A DNA stretch of 64,000 nucleotides from JACCZX01 sp963824935 (lineage in GTDB: Bacteria > Pseudomonadota > Gammaproteobacteria > Burkholderiales > Burkholderiaceae_F), in contig CAWGRF010000022.1 in NCBI GenBank assembly GCA_963824935.1, positions 1 through 64,000 on the forward strand, given 5' to 3'. The notes below the pieces were generated by a model. The model worked only from the letters and a program-made list of their open reading frames with translations, did no database searches and was not told the DNA's origin. Numbering within the stretch: position 1 is the first letter of the stretch; each line of letters opens with the position of its first letter. The translations under genes were made by a program, and so were the position numbers. Positions 35,723 to 45,227 of the stretch are shown in pieces.

Positions 35723-36580
35723 ATGAGCTTGACCGTTCAGGCACACGCGAAATCCGTGCATCCGCGGGCGCCGGTGTTCCTGTGCTTGCCGGCGATGGGC
35801 ACGCCGGCAAGCTTCTATCAGCCGTTGGCGGTCAAGCTGGCGCACGCGGTCGGCGGCTCGGCTGTTGTCGCCGATCTGCGCGGTCAGGGCGAACATCCGG
35901 ACCGCGCGGCGCGCGGCGCCAATTTTGGCTATCGGGAAATCGTCGCCGACATTTGCAGCCTGATAGACGAGCTCACGGTGCAGTTTCCAGCGCGACCGCT
36001 GGTGCTGTTGGGTCACAGCCTCGGCGGGCAACTCAGCGTGTTGGCTGCACCGAGAATCGCGCGGCGCGTGGCCGGCATCGTCCTGGTTGCTGCCGGCACC
36101 GCGCACTGGCGTGCGTGGCCGCGTAGCCACCGCCTGCGTGCATTCCTGATCGTGCATGCGATCCGGATCGTGGCGGCGTTGCTGCCGTGGTATCCGGGGC
36201 GGCGGCTTGGTTTCGGCGGCGATCAGCCGCGCCGTTTGATGCGCGATTGGAGTCGTTGTGCGACGACCGGGCGCTACGAGTTGCAGAAAAGCGCGATCGA
36301 CTACGAAGCCGCGGCGTTCGCCACCCGCATAACTGTGCTCGCGCTGCGTGTGCGCGCCGATCCGATTGCACCACGGGGCGCTGTCGAGGAATTGCTGGCC
36401 CGGCTGGCTAGCGCTTCGATCGTACGGCGCACCGTGCAGGGCGTGCGCGCGCATTCGCCGTGGCGGCGGCATTTCTCGTGGGCGCGCCAGCCAGATGAAG
36501 TCGTCGCCGCGGTGGCAGGTTGGTGGAAGGAGTTGAGTGTGCGGCAGCGTGTAACCGCGAAGTATCGATCGGCCGCTTGA
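35723..36580 (+). CDS. Alpha/beta hydrolase
   Basis: 285 residues. FLCLPAMGTPASFYQPLA forms the oxyanion region, VVADLRGQGEHP follows, the nucleophile serine is in VLLGHSLGGQL near residue 97, and a candidate catalytic His lies in SPWRRHFSW near the C-terminus. The family is the serine hydrolase type often found with TPR genes. The substrate is unknown. It ends 34 bases before the convergent tctC gene. Confidence 0.85.
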   Translation: MSLTVQAHAKSVHPRAPVFLCLPAMGTPASFYQPLAVKLAHAVGGSAVVADLRGQGEHPDRAARGANFGYREIVADICSLIDELTVQFPARPLVLLGHSLGGQLSVLAAPRIARRVAGIVLVAAGTAHWRAWPRSHRLRAFLIVHAIRIVAALLPWYPGRRLGFGGDQPRRLMRDWSRCATTGRYELQKSAIDYEAAAFATRITVLALRVRADPIAPRGAVEELLARLASASIVRRTVQGVRAHSPWRRHFSWARQPDEVVAAVAGWWKELSVRQRVTAKYRSAA

Positions 36581-36614
36581 GTCTCAGAGCTCGCGAAATC
36601 GCCCGGTGTGACCG

Positions 36615-37622
36615 TCAATCGACACGTGCACCGGAAAACTTGACGACCTTCTCGTACTTGGCAAGTTCGCTACGAACAAGAGCCGCGAATTGCTCGGGCG
36701 TTCCGGGCGCTGGGTCTGCGCCCATTCTTGCCAGGCGCTCGCGCATGTCAGGTGAGCGTAGCGCCGCGCCAAATGCGGAGTTCAGTCGAGTCACGATCTC
36801 CGGCGGCGTACCGGCCGGCGCGAACACGCCGAACCAAGTCGAGACATCGAAGCCAACGAGGCCCGCATCGGCCATCGTCGGCACATCCGGCATTGCACTC
36901 GCGCGCTGAGCGGTCGTCACTGCCAGCGCGCGCAGCTTGCCGGCTTTGATCTGCGCGGTTGCCGACGCCAGATTGTCGAACATGAAGTCGGTCTGACCTG
37001 CCAGCAGTCCGAGCTGGGCCGGTGCGGCGCCGGCGTATGGGATATGGACTGCCGAGACGTTTGCTTGCGACTTCATCAGTTCGCCGGCCATGTGCCCGGC
37101 GCTGCCGTTGCCGCCCGACGCATAGTTCAGCCGCGCGGGATTCTTGCGCGCATAGTCGATCAGCTCGCTGGCGGTGCGAATGCCCAGCTTATCGGCGCGC
37201 TCCGGCGCCATCACCAGCACATTGGGCACGTGCGCAATCAGCGTAATCGGCGCGAAGTCCTTGACCGGGTCATACGGCAGTTTCGAGAATAACCACGGGT
37301 TGACCGCGTGCGTCGCGACTGCACCAATCACCAGCGAGTAGCCATCGGGCGGCGACTTCGCAACGTGATCGACGCCGAGGTTGCCGCCGGCGCCGGGACG
37401 ATTCTCGACGACGATGATGCCGAGCGTGTCCTTCACGCGCTCCGCCAGTGCGCGCGCGGCGGTGTCGAGCGGCCCGCCCGGCGGATACGGCACGACCAGA
37501 CGAATCGGCTTGTTCGGATAGGCAGATTGAGCTTCGGCCAACTGCGTCCAGCTCGATGCAACGCTCGCTGTTACCAGCGTTGCGCTGAGGAGATACAGTG
37601 CGCGACGTCGATTCACAATCAT
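36615..37622 (-). CDS. Bug/TctC-family substrate-binding protein
   Basis: 335 residues, intact. AGGAGAG precedes the ATG at 37622, and upstream ATG or TTG codons to 37859 are rejected. The signal peptide ends QLAEAQS, then YPNKPIRLVVPYPPGGPLDTAARAL, the ligand-loop PGAGGNLGVDHVAKSPPDGY, GHMAGELMKSQA, VHIPYAGAAPAQ, FMFDNLASATAQIKAGKLRALAVT and FAPAGTPPE. It is an orphan periplasmic binding protein with no permease adjacent, as is common in Burkholderiales. Ligand unknown. Confidence 0.93.
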   Translation of the reverse strand: MIVNRRRALYLLSATLVTASVASSWTQLAEAQSAYPNKPIRLVVPYPPGGPLDTAARALAERVKDTLGIIVVENRPGAGGNLGVDHVAKSPPDGYSLVIGAVATHAVNPWLFSKLPYDPVKDFAPITLIAHVPNVLVMAPERADKLGIRTASELIDYARKNPARLNYASGGNGSAGHMAGELMKSQANVSAVHIPYAGAAPAQLGLLAGQTDFMFDNLASATAQIKAGKLRALAVTTAQRASAMPDVPTMADAGLVGFDVSTWFGVFAPAGTPPEIVTRLNSAFGAALRSPDMRERLARMGADPAPGTPEQFAALVRSELAKYEKVVKFSGARVD

Positions 37623-37673
37623 TCTCTCCTGATAACCAGACTCGCTAGTATCGCTGATCGCCATCGATTCGCC

Positions 37674-38258
37674 GTGCCCCCAACACTCGCCACCGCCCGC
37701 TTGACGATCGAGCACGTCACGGTCAATCACGCGCCGTTGCTCGTCGAGTTTTTTCGTCGCAACGAAGCGCATCTGGCGCGCTGGGACCCACCGCGCCCGG
37801 CAGGTGTACACAGCGCAGAGTTCTGGGAAGCTGAATGCGAACGCGCCGTGGACGAACACAACAATGGGCTGGTCGCGCGCTGGGTTCTGTTCTTGCGTGC
37901 AGACGACTCGCAGGTCATCGGTCGAATCAATTACACGCAGATTGCGCGCGGGCCGTTCCAGTCGTGCGTGCTTGGCTACGCAATCGATGCCGCGTTCGAG
38001 CGTCGCGGGTTGATGCAGGAAGCGCTAGGCGCGACGATCGCGCATATGTTCGATGCAATGCGTTTGCATCGCATTCAGGCGAGCTATATGCCGGAGAACA
38101 GGCGTAGTGGTCGTTTGCTGCAAAAACTCGGCTTTCGGCGCGAAGGGGTGGCGCCGCAGTATCTTTACATCGATGGCGCCTGGCGCGACCATGTGATCAC
38201 CGCCTTGCTTAACAGGCGTTTCGACGACAACATTTTCAAGCGCTCGGACGCTCGCTAA
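37674..38258 (+). CDS. GNAT N-acetyltransferase, RimJ/RimL type
   Basis: 194 residues from the GTG at 37674, chosen because it gives VPPTLATARLTIEHV, the usual start of the family, and lies just past the divergent tctC promoter. It has the acetyl-CoA binding region LGYAIDAAFERRGLMQEALGA and the C-terminal HRIQASYMPENRRSGRLLQKLGFRREG, as in ribosomal-protein Ala/Ser N-acetyltransferases. YLYIDGAWRDHV is the terminal motif. Its stop overlaps the 3' end of the convergent acylphosphatase gene by 23 bases. Confidence 0.88.
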   Translation: MPPTLATARLTIEHVTVNHAPLLVEFFRRNEAHLARWDPPRPAGVHSAEFWEAECERAVDEHNNGLVARWVLFLRADDSQVIGRINYTQIARGPFQSCVLGYAIDAAFERRGLMQEALGATIAHMFDAMRLHRIQASYMPENRRSGRLLQKLGFRREGVAPQYLYIDGAWRDHVITALLNRRFDDNIFKRSDAR

Positions 38259-38523
38259 ACGGCTCGTCGACATCGACCGCTTGCGCAGCACTCGCGGGGC
38301 GAATCTGAGCGTCACGCACCTGAGCTGCCGGGGGTCCGCGCCTCGCCCATTGCGCTAGACGCTGCAGCGCTGTTGCGTCGCCGACCGCGACTGCTTCGAC
38401 GCTGCCATCGAAGCAATTGCGCACCCAACCCGCAAGGCGCAGTCGGCGCGCCTCGATGCACATCGCGTAGCGAAACCCAACGCCCTGCACACGACCCGTG
38501 ATCTTGAAGTGCAGTCCGGGCAT
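38236..38523 (-). CDS. acyP: Acylphosphatase
   Basis: 95 residues. The signature FKITGRVQGVGFRYAMCIEARRLRLAGWVRN includes the catalytic Arg (GVGFR) and the GWVRN Asn. It hydrolyses acyl phosphates in the cytoplasm. The C-terminal 15 residues are more divergent than usual. The ATG lies just past the CoA-transferase stop, so it may be co-transcribed with it. Confidence 0.92.
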   Translation of the reverse strand: MPGLHFKITGRVQGVGFRYAMCIEARRLRLAGWVRNCFDGSVEAVAVGDATALQRLAQWARRGPPAAQVRDAQIRPASAAQAVDVDEPFSERPSA

Positions 38524-38534
38524 AGGCCGGGCCC

Positions 38535-39755
38535 TCAGACGACTCCGCGTGACTTCAGCTTGCTCAGCTGATCTTCTTCGACACCGGCGTACTTGCGCAG
38601 CACGCTGGCCGTGTGCTCACCCAGCAGTGGTGGCGGCAGCTCATACGCCGGCGGTGTGGCCGATAGCTTGATCGGGTTGGCCACCATCGGCACGTGGCCG
38701 GCGAGCGCATGCGCAAGATCGATTCGCAAACCGCGCGCGGCGACTTGCGGATCTGCGAGAGCGTGCGCGATATCGTTGATCGGCCCGCACGGCACGCCTG
38801 CCGCATCGAGCCGTTCAACCCAGAACGCCACCGGTCTGGCGCGCAGGACGCCTTCCAGTTCGCCGATCAATACCTCGCGATTGCGCACGCGATCTGCGTT
38901 GCGCCGGTAGCGCACATCACTTGCGAGGTGCGGCGTGCCGGCCACTTCGCAAAACTTAACGAACTGCGAATCGTTTCCGACCGCTAAGACTACGTGCCCG
39001 TCGGAGGCCGCAAAGACCTGGTACGGAACGATGTTTGGATGGGCGTTGCCAGCGCGGCCCGGCGCCTTGCCAGACGTCAGGTAATTCATGTTCATGTTGG
39101 CGAGCATTGCGAGCATCACGTCGTACAGCGCCATGTCGATGTATTGACCTGTGCCGGTACGCTCGCGGTGCGTGACCGCGGCAAGTATTGCGACTGCCGA
39201 GTACATTCCGGTCATCAAGTCGGACACGGCGACACCGGCTTTCTGCGGACCTCCACCGGGGCGATCGTCGCGCTCGCCTGTGATCGACATGAAGCCACCG
39301 ATGCCTTGCATGATGAAGTCGTAACCAGCGCGATTGCGATGCGGCCCGGTCTGACCGAAGCCGGTGATCGAGCAATAGATCAGGTTCGGCTTGATCGCGA
39401 CGAGCGACGCATAGTCGAGTCTGTACTTCGCGAGCTGCCCGAACATGTAGTTTTCGACAACGATGTCGCAGTGCTCGGCCAACTTGTGCACCAGCGACTG
39501 ACCCTCTGCCGTCGAGATATCGATCGTGACCGAGTGTTTGCCGCGATTGGCCGACAAGTAGTAAGCCGCTTCCGAAGTTTCAACGCCCGCTGCGTCCCTT
39601 AGGTACGGCGGCCCCCAGTGTCGCGTGTCGTCGCCGCTGCCAGGCCGCTCGATCTTGATCACCTCGGCGCCGAGGTCGGCAAGAAGCTGCGTGCACCACG
39701 GACCGGCGAGCACGCGCGTTAGATCGAGTACACGCAAATGGCCAAGGGACTTCAT
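38535..39755 (-). CDS. CoA-transferase family III (CaiB/BaiF-type)
   Basis: 406 residues, intact. LRVLDLTRVLAGPWCTQLLADLGAEVIKIERP is the hallmark start. The catalytic Asp region is near YYLSANRGKHSVTIDI, with GRAGNAHPNIVPYQVF and GVPCGPINDIAHALADPQ towards the C-terminus. The family moves CoA between carboxylic acids. Substrates cannot be read from sequence. The start codon directly abuts a heptamer repeat array, leaving little room for a standard promoter. Confidence 0.93.
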   Translation of the reverse strand: MKSLGHLRVLDLTRVLAGPWCTQLLADLGAEVIKIERPGSGDDTRHWGPPYLRDAAGVETSEAAYYLSANRGKHSVTIDISTAEGQSLVHKLAEHCDIVVENYMFGQLAKYRLDYASLVAIKPNLIYCSITGFGQTGPHRNRAGYDFIMQGIGGFMSITGERDDRPGGGPQKAGVAVSDLMTGMYSAVAILAAVTHRERTGTGQYIDMALYDVMLAMLANMNMNYLTSGKAPGRAGNAHPNIVPYQVFAASDGHVVLAVGNDSQFVKFCEVAGTPHLASDVRYRRNADRVRNREVLIGELEGVLRARPVAFWVERLDAAGVPCGPINDIAHALADPQVAARGLRIDLAHALAGHVPMVANPIKLSATPPAYELPPPLLGEHTASVLRKYAGVEEDQLSKLKSRGVV

Positions 39756-39783
39756 GGTGATCGGTGATCAGTGGTCAATGGTC
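39756..39783. repeat. Period-7 array GGTGATC GGTGATC AGTGGTC AATGGTC
   Basis: Four consecutive heptamers, the first two perfect and the next two diverged, all ending in TC. The array lies between the divergent CoA-transferase and DUF4442 genes and begins one base outside the CoA-transferase start codon. The inverse unit GATCACC is repeated at 41152-41165. Confidence 0.85.
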
Positions 39784-39805
39784 AGAGAATGCCTACACTT
39801 TGCGG

Positions 39806-40288
39806 ATGGTACGGAAGGTTTCGGCATGGACGCTGCGCACGCTGATGAACGTGTGGCCGCCGTTTGTCGGCGCTGGAATTCACGTCAGGCACATTGCGCC
39901 GGACTTCCGCAGTGTCACCGTCGAAATGAAGTTGCGTTGGACCAATCGTAATTACGTCGGTACGCATTTTGGCGGGTCGCTCTACTCGATGACCGATCCG
40001 TTTCTGATGGTGATGCTTCTGCATACCCTTGGTGGACAGTACCGCGTGTGGGATAAATCGGGTTCGATCGAATACATCGCACCAGGGCGCGGGCGGGTGT
40101 GGGCGCGCTTCGAGTTGCACGACAGCGACCTGACCTTGATTCGACGCATGACCGAGGCTGGTGACAAGCATCTGCATTTGTTCAGCATCGACATCAAGGA
40201 TGACGAAGGCATGGTGGTCGCACGAGTGGAAAAGATCATCTACATCAGACGTAAGCGCGAGGTCGCGCTAAGTGGAGATCCAGCATGA
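39806..40288 (+). CDS. DUF4442 hotdog-fold protein (thioesterase-like)
   Basis: 160 residues from the ATG at 39806; an in-frame ATG at 39764 lies within the repeat array and is less likely. LRWTNRNYVGTHFGGSLYSMTDPFLMVMLLHTLG is the DUF4442 hotdog core, with the family's conserved N-Y-x-G-T-x-F-G-G-S, and SIEYIAPGRGRVWARFEL follows. These are probably acyl-CoA thioesterase-type proteins. Its stop overlaps the next gene's start (ATGA at 40285-40288). Confidence 0.88.
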   Translation: MVRKVSAWTLRTLMNVWPPFVGAGIHVRHIAPDFRSVTVEMKLRWTNRNYVGTHFGGSLYSMTDPFLMVMLLHTLGGQYRVWDKSGSIEYIAPGRGRVWARFELHDSDLTLIRRMTEAGDKHLHLFSIDIKDDEGMVVARVEKIIYIRRKREVALSGDPA

Positions 40289-41149
40289 GCCCAAAGAATG
40301 GCGCGCTTCCACTTGGCGCGATAGCGCGCAGCGCCGACGATGCGGCTCCGGTTGCTGTCGCGTGGCCTTACGCCAGAGTGGTCGCGCATCGCGGCGGCGG
40401 CACTCTGGCCCCCGAAAACACGATCGCGGCGATCAAGTTGGGGTTTGACCGTGGATACCGCGCGATCGAGCTCGACGCGATGCTGGCGGCCGACGATGTG
40501 CCTGTGTTGATGCACGACAAGACTCTTGAGCGTACGGGGTTGATGCGCGGGGCAGTCAACGAACGCCGTGCAGCGGAGCTTGAGCGCATCGATGTCGGAA
40601 CCTGGCACTCTGCACGCTTTGCCGGTGAAACGGTGCCGACGCTCGAACGAACGCTCCGCTTCTGCCGCGACAATCGGATCTGGGCGAACATCGAGATCAA
40701 GTCTGCACCGGGATACGAACGCGTCACCGGCGATGCGGTTGCGCGCACGACGGCGCTCGTCTATGCCGACCTGATCCGTCCCGGCGGTGACCGCGCCGAC
40801 CAGGTCGATCCAGCGGGTTCCGTTGCTGTCCTCGTTTTCGCGCGCCGCGCTGGCTGCCGCGCGCGAGGCCGCGCCTGACCTGCCGCGCGGCTGGCTGGTA
40901 CAGCGTGTGCCTCCGACCTGGCGCGCCGAGCTAGCGCGCCTCGGCTGCGTCTCGCTGCATACGAATCATCGGTACCTGACCGCCCGACTGACGCGCAAGA
41001 TCAAGCAGCACGGCGCCTGGCTGTTCTGCTACACGGTGAATTCGCCGCAGCGCGCGCGCACGATTCTCGGCTGGGGCGTCGATGCCTTTTGCACCGACGC
41101 GATAGACCTGATTGCTGCGGATTTCGCGATGTTAGTCGCGGGTGACTAA
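40285..41149 (+). CDS. ugpQ: Glycerophosphodiester phosphodiesterase (frameshifted)
   Basis: About 288 residues. RVVAHRGGGTLAPENTIAAIKLGFDRGYRAIELDAMLAADDVPVLMHD shows both catalytic histidines and the metal-binding Glu/Asp residues of GDPD, and WANIEIKSAPG follows. An indel near 40800 shifts to the frame with PLLSSFSRAALAAAREAAPDLPRGWL, LHTNHRYLT and FCYTVNSPQRARTILGWGVDAFCTD, the standard C-terminal half. It hydrolyses glycerophosphodiesters to glycerol-3-phosphate and alcohol. No signal peptide is seen, so it is cytoplasmic (UgpQ-like). It is coupled to DUF4442 upstream. Confidence 0.9.
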
Positions 41150-41172
41150 CCGATCACCGATCACCGGCTAAC
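41145..41172. repeat. Period-7 array ACTAACC GATCACC GATCACC GGCTAAC
   Basis: Two perfect GATCACC units flanked in phase by related heptamers. The array begins within the last bases of the GDPD gene and runs into the GST stop region (convergent genes). It is in inverse orientation to the array at 39756-39783, so the DUF4442-GDPD pair is bracketed. Confidence 0.8.
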
Positions 41173-41791
41173 CCGGCGGCCGCGTATCGACAAACGACGG
41201 TCGCGCGGCGAGCTTTTCATAGTGTCGCGCCAGATTGGGATGCGTGTTGCGCCATCCAATCTGTTTGAACCGAAAATCCAGATAGCCGAGCGCGCATCCG
41301 ACGGCGATATCGGCCAGCGAGTACGCATTGCCGTTGCACCAAGGCTTGTCGGCCAGGCCGTGGCCCATGGATGCAACGCCGGCGTTCACCTTGTCCATCT
41401 GCCGATCGATCCACTTCTGGCTCTGCAGTTCCGCCGGACGCTGCGTCTGTTCCAGACGGGCCAGGATCGCGGCGTCCATTACGCCGTCGGCCAACGCCTC
41501 CCATGTCCGGACCTCGGCGCGTTCGCGGCCATTCGGTGGAATCAGTTTCGCCACCGGAGTCAAGGTATCCAGGTATTCGACGATTACACGCGAGTCAAAC
41601 AGCGCACCGCCGTCTTCCATGATCAGGCAGGGCACCTTGCCGAGCGGGTTGGCGTCATGGATACGCGTGTCGGGCGACCACACGTCTTCCAGTTCCAGCT
41701 GGTACTCGAGGCGTTTTTCCGCCATCACGATGCGCACCTTGCGCACGTACGGGCTGGCAAGCGAAGCGATCAGGCGGATGTTCTTGGACAC
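41168..41791 (-). CDS. Glutathione S-transferase family protein
   Basis: 207 residues from the GTG at 41791; the frame runs to 41896 without a family-like sequence. The thioredoxin-fold N-domain shows LIASLASPYVRKVRIVMAEKRL, NPLGKVPCLIMEDG with the cis-Pro, and FDSRVIVEYLD with the glutathione-binding Asp-Ser. The helical C-domain has YSLADIAVGCALGYLDFR. It resembles YibF-type proteins of unassigned substrate. The putative catalytic Ser is in SPYVRK. The start is not backed by a strong ribosome site. Confidence 0.87.
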   Translation of the reverse strand: MSKNIRLIASLASPYVRKVRIVMAEKRLEYQLELEDVWSPDTRIHDANPLGKVPCLIMEDGGALFDSRVIVEYLDTLTPVAKLIPPNGRERAEVRTWEALADGVMDAAILARLEQTQRPAELQSQKWIDRQMDKVNAGVASMGHGLADKPWCNGNAYSLADIAVGCALGYLDFRFKQIGWRNTHPNLARHYEKLAARPSFVDTRPPG

Positions 41792-41972
41792 GGCGCGCAA
41801 CAGGGCAGTCGGAGAATCAGTATATCGACGGCGCGACGCTCGGCAATACCAATGCACCGGTTGGCAGAGGAACGATGCGCCTTTGATACACTGCATCGCC
41901 TTGAAAGTTATACACGCCTAGCACGGGTTCTCCCCGAACCGCACCGATCCCGCAAACGATTCCGCACGCAGC

Positions 41973-43334
41973 GTGCCTGTCGAACTCGTTTCGCTAACCG
42001 CCATTAGCCCGCTCGACGGCCGCTATGCCCGGCAAACAGCCGAGCTGCGCGACGTTTTTTCCGAATTTGCGTTCATGCGCGAACGGCTGCGGGTCGAACT
42101 GCAGTGGCTGACCGCGCTTTCGATCGCCGGCCTGCCCGGGCTGGCGCCGCTGTCTCCAGGCACGGCGCGCGCCCTGCAGCAACTGGTCGCGCAATTCAGT
42201 ATCGAAGATTGCACCGAGATCAAGGTAATCGAGGCGGAGACCAACCACGACGTCAAGGCGGTCGAATACTTCATCAGGAAGCGCGTCGGTCCCGCGCTGG
42301 GCGCCGCCTCGGAATTCATCCACTTTGGCTGTACGTCCGAAGACATCAACAACGTCGCGCACGCGCTGATGCTCGAACGCGGCCGCTCGTTGCTGGTCGG
42401 CCGCCTGCGCGCGATACACGGGGAATTGCGTAGTTACGCGCATCGGTACGCTGACGTGCCGATGTTGTCGCGCACCCATGGCCAACCCGCCACTCCGACG
42501 ACCGTCGGCAAGGAATTCGCCAACGTTTCGGTGCGGCTTGCCGCTGCGATCGACACCGTCGAGCGCACGGAGCTGCGCGCAAAGATGAACGGCGCGGTCG
42601 GCAATTACAACGCACATGTGGCCGCGTACCCGGACGTCGATTGGGAATCGCTGGCGCGTGGCGTCGTCGAGGGGCTAGGGCTGACCTTCAATACGCACAC
42701 GATCCAGATCGAACCGCACGACTCGATGGCCGAGCTGTTCGATGCGATCGCACGCACCAACACAGTGCTGCTCGATCTCGACCGCGACTTGTGGGGCTAC
42801 ATCTCGCTTGGCTATTTCAAGCAGAAGCTAAAGCCGGGTGAGATCGGCTCCTCGACGATGCCGCACAAGGTCAATCCGATCGACTTCGAGAATTCGGAAG
42901 GCAACTTGGGCCTGGCCAATGCGCTGCTGCGGCACCTTTCTGAAAAGCTTCCGATCTCGCGCTGGCAGCGCGACCTCACGGATTCGACCGTGCTGCGCAA
43001 TCTGGGTGTCGCATTCGGTTACGCACTGATCGGCTACGAGTCATGCCGGCGCGGCCTTGCCAAGCTCGAGATCAACGAAGCGGCGCTGCGTGCCGATCTG
43101 GATGATGCGTGGGAAGTGCTGGCCGAGCCGGTGCAAACCGTGATGCGCCGCTACGGGGTTGAAGATTCCTATGAACAGTTGAAAGCGCTGACGCGCGGCA
43201 AGGGAATCACGCGCGAGGTGTTGCACACGTTCGTGCGCGGACTTTCAATTCCGGCCGATGCGCGCGATGCGTTGCTCGCATTGACTCCGACGACCTATAT
43301 CGGCAAGGCGGCTGAGCTCGCGCGCCGCGCGTAA
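41973..43334 (+). CDS. purB: Adenylosuccinate lyase
   Basis: 453 residues, intact, of the E. coli PurB subclass. It starts from GTG with SLTAISPLDGRYARQTAEL. Active-site blocks are FIHFGCTSEDINN, MLSRTHGQPATPT with the general-acid His, and the signature SSTMPHKVNPIDFENSEGN with the mobile-loop catalytic Ser. It catalyses two fumarate eliminations in purine synthesis. It appears to be a single-gene unit, with a 130-base gap before the ABC exporter that shows no other feature. Confidence 0.97.
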   Translation: MPVELVSLTAISPLDGRYARQTAELRDVFSEFAFMRERLRVELQWLTALSIAGLPGLAPLSPGTARALQQLVAQFSIEDCTEIKVIEAETNHDVKAVEYFIRKRVGPALGAASEFIHFGCTSEDINNVAHALMLERGRSLLVGRLRAIHGELRSYAHRYADVPMLSRTHGQPATPTTVGKEFANVSVRLAAAIDTVERTELRAKMNGAVGNYNAHVAAYPDVDWESLARGVVEGLGLTFNTHTIQIEPHDSMAELFDAIARTNTVLLDLDRDLWGYISLGYFKQKLKPGEIGSSTMPHKVNPIDFENSEGNLGLANALLRHLSEKLPISRWQRDLTDSTVLRNLGVAFGYALIGYESCRRGLAKLEINEAALRADLDDAWEVLAEPVQTVMRRYGVEDSYEQLKALTRGKGITREVLHTFVRGLSIPADARDALLALTPTTYIGKAAELARRA

Positions 43335-43472
43335 CGTGTCACGCGTCGGCTATGCTTCCCGCGGCAGCGAGGGTCACGCCTCCGACGTTGCTTTGTCGGC
43401 GAAGCACACGCTCGGCCCGTAAGGTCTAATCGGGCTTGTGGCGACAGCTTCAATGTTGTTGCCGTGCATGCC

Positions 43473-44399
43473 ATGTCTTCGATCATTTCCATCGCCAACC
43501 TGACCAAGACCTATGCGTCGGGTCTGCAAGCGCTAAAGCCCACCGATCTTCAGATCAGCAAGGGCGAAATCTTCGCACTGCTGGGCCCAAACGGCGCAGG
43601 CAAGACGACCCTGATCAGTATCGTTTGCGGCATCGTCACTCCAAGCACGGGAACAGTGACGGTTGATGGCCACGACATCGTCCGCGATTACCGCGCAACG
43701 CGCTCGAAGATCGGCCTGGTGCCACAGGAGCTGACCACCGACGCTTTCGAAACGCCGTGGGCCACTGTCAGCTTTAGTCGAGGGCTGTTCGGGCACGCGC
43801 CGAATCCTGCGTATATCGAAAAGGTGCTGCGCGACTTGTCTCTATGGGACAAGCGCAAGGACAAGATCATGACCTTGTCGGGCGGCATGAAGCGGCGAGT
43901 GATGATCGCGAAAGCTTTGTCGCACGAGCCCGAGATCTTGTTTCTCGACGAGCCGACCGCCGGCGTCGATGTCGAGCTGCGCCGTGATATGTGGGCGCTG
44001 GTACGGAGAATGCGCGACAGCGGCGTGACGATCATTCTGACCACGCACTACATCGACGAGGCCGAAGAAATGGCCGACCGGATCGGCGTCATCAACAAGG
44101 GTGAGCTGATCGTGGTCGAAGAAAAGAACGAGCTGATGAAGAAGCTCGGCAAGAAGCAACTCACGCTTGTTCTGCAAGAGCCGATGGCGGCACTACCGGC
44201 CGCGCTCGCCGACCGCGGCGTCGTGCTGAAAGCCGACGGCCACGAGTTGGAGTACACGTTCGACACGCATGAAGAAAGGACCGGTATCCCATCGCTGCTG
44301 CAACGGATGAGCGACCTCGGGATCGCGTTCAAAGACCTGAACACGCGCGAAAGCTCTCTGGAAGATATTTTCGTCAGCCTCGTGAGTGATCGAAGGTAG
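43473..44399 (+). CDS. ABC transporter ATP-binding protein (ABC-2 / DrrA-NodI type)
   Basis: 308 residues from the ATG at 43473; a GTG three codons earlier is possible. Walker A LLGPNGAGKTTL, a Q-loop in LVPQELT, signature motif LSGGMKRRVMIAKAL, Walker B ILFLDEPTAGVD and switch His in LTTHYIDEA. The C-terminal extension past residue 220 is typical of polyketide/drug or nodulation-factor exporters. It works with the permease seven bases downstream. The cargo is unknown. Confidence 0.94.
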   Translation: MSSIISIANLTKTYASGLQALKPTDLQISKGEIFALLGPNGAGKTTLISIVCGIVTPSTGTVTVDGHDIVRDYRATRSKIGLVPQELTTDAFETPWATVSFSRGLFGHAPNPAYIEKVLRDLSLWDKRKDKIMTLSGGMKRRVMIAKALSHEPEILFLDEPTAGVDVELRRDMWALVRRMRDSGVTIILTTHYIDEAEEMADRIGVINKGELIVVEEKNELMKKLGKKQLTLVLQEPMAALPAALADRGVVLKADGHELEYTFDTHEERTGIPSLLQRMSDLGIAFKDLNTRESSLEDIFVSLVSDRR

Positions 44400-44406
44400 A
44401 TCAGCA

Positions 44407-45183
44407 ATGGACGCAACTGCATTTAATCAGCATGGCGTCTGGGCCATTTACAAGTTTGAAATGGCACGCGCGCTGCGCACGCTGTGGCAAAGCCTGGCAG
44501 CGCCGGTCATCACCACTTCGCTGTACTTCGTCGTCTTCGGTGCCGCGATCGGTTCGCGCATCGCCGAGGTAGATGGCGTCGCCTATGGCGGGTTTATCGT
44601 GCCGGGGCTCATCATGCTGGCGCTGTTCACCGTGAGTATCTCCAACGCTTCCTTCGGCATTTATTTCCCGAAATTCACCGGCACCATTTACGAGTTGCTG
44701 TCGGCACCGATCTCCCATGTGGAGATCGTGATTGCCTACGTGGGCGCCGCGGCCACCAAGTCGATCGTCCTCGGCTTGATCATCCTAGCCACCGCCGCTC
44801 TGTTCGTACCGATCCAGATTCTGCATCCAGTCTGGATGATCGGCTTCCTGGTGCTGACGGCTACCAGCTTCAGCCTGTTCGGCTTCATCATCGGCATCTG
44901 GGCCAAGGGCTTCGAGCAACTGCAGTTCGTTCCAATGCTGGTGATAACGCCGCTGACGTTTCTGGGCGGGGCGTTCTATTCGATCGACATGCTGCCGCCG
45001 ACGTGGCGCACGGTGACCTTGTTCAATCCGGTCGTCTACTTAATCAGCGGCTTTCGGTGGAGTTTTTACGGCAGTTCGGATGTCGGCGTCGAGCTGAGCC
45101 TCGCGATGACATTGGGGTTCTTTGTGATCTGTCTGGCGATCGTCGGTTGGATCTTCAAGACCGGATATCGGTTGAAGAACTAG
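44407..45183 (+). CDS. ABC-2 type transporter permease
   Basis: 258 residues with six membrane helices. GGFIVPGLIMLALFTVSISNASFGIYFPK and TPLTFLGGAFYSIDMLPPTWRTVTLFNPVVYLISGFRW are the ABC-2 signature regions. The ATG at 44407 follows the ATPase stop by seven bases. With the upstream ATPase it forms an exporter, and the arrangement and sequence type resemble the YadG/YadH pair. Confidence 0.93.
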   Translation: MDATAFNQHGVWAIYKFEMARALRTLWQSLAAPVITTSLYFVVFGAAIGSRIAEVDGVAYGGFIVPGLIMLALFTVSISNASFGIYFPKFTGTIYELLSAPISHVEIVIAYVGAAATKSIVLGLIILATAALFVPIQILHPVWMIGFLVLTATSFSLFGFIIGIWAKGFEQLQFVPMLVITPLTFLGGAFYSIDMLPPTWRTVTLFNPVVYLISGFRWSFYGSSDVGVELSLAMTLGFFVICLAIVGWIFKTGYRLKN

Positions 45184-45227
45184 GTGCGATTGTTGCTCCG
45201 CGTAATCGCCATTGCGACAGACGCGCC

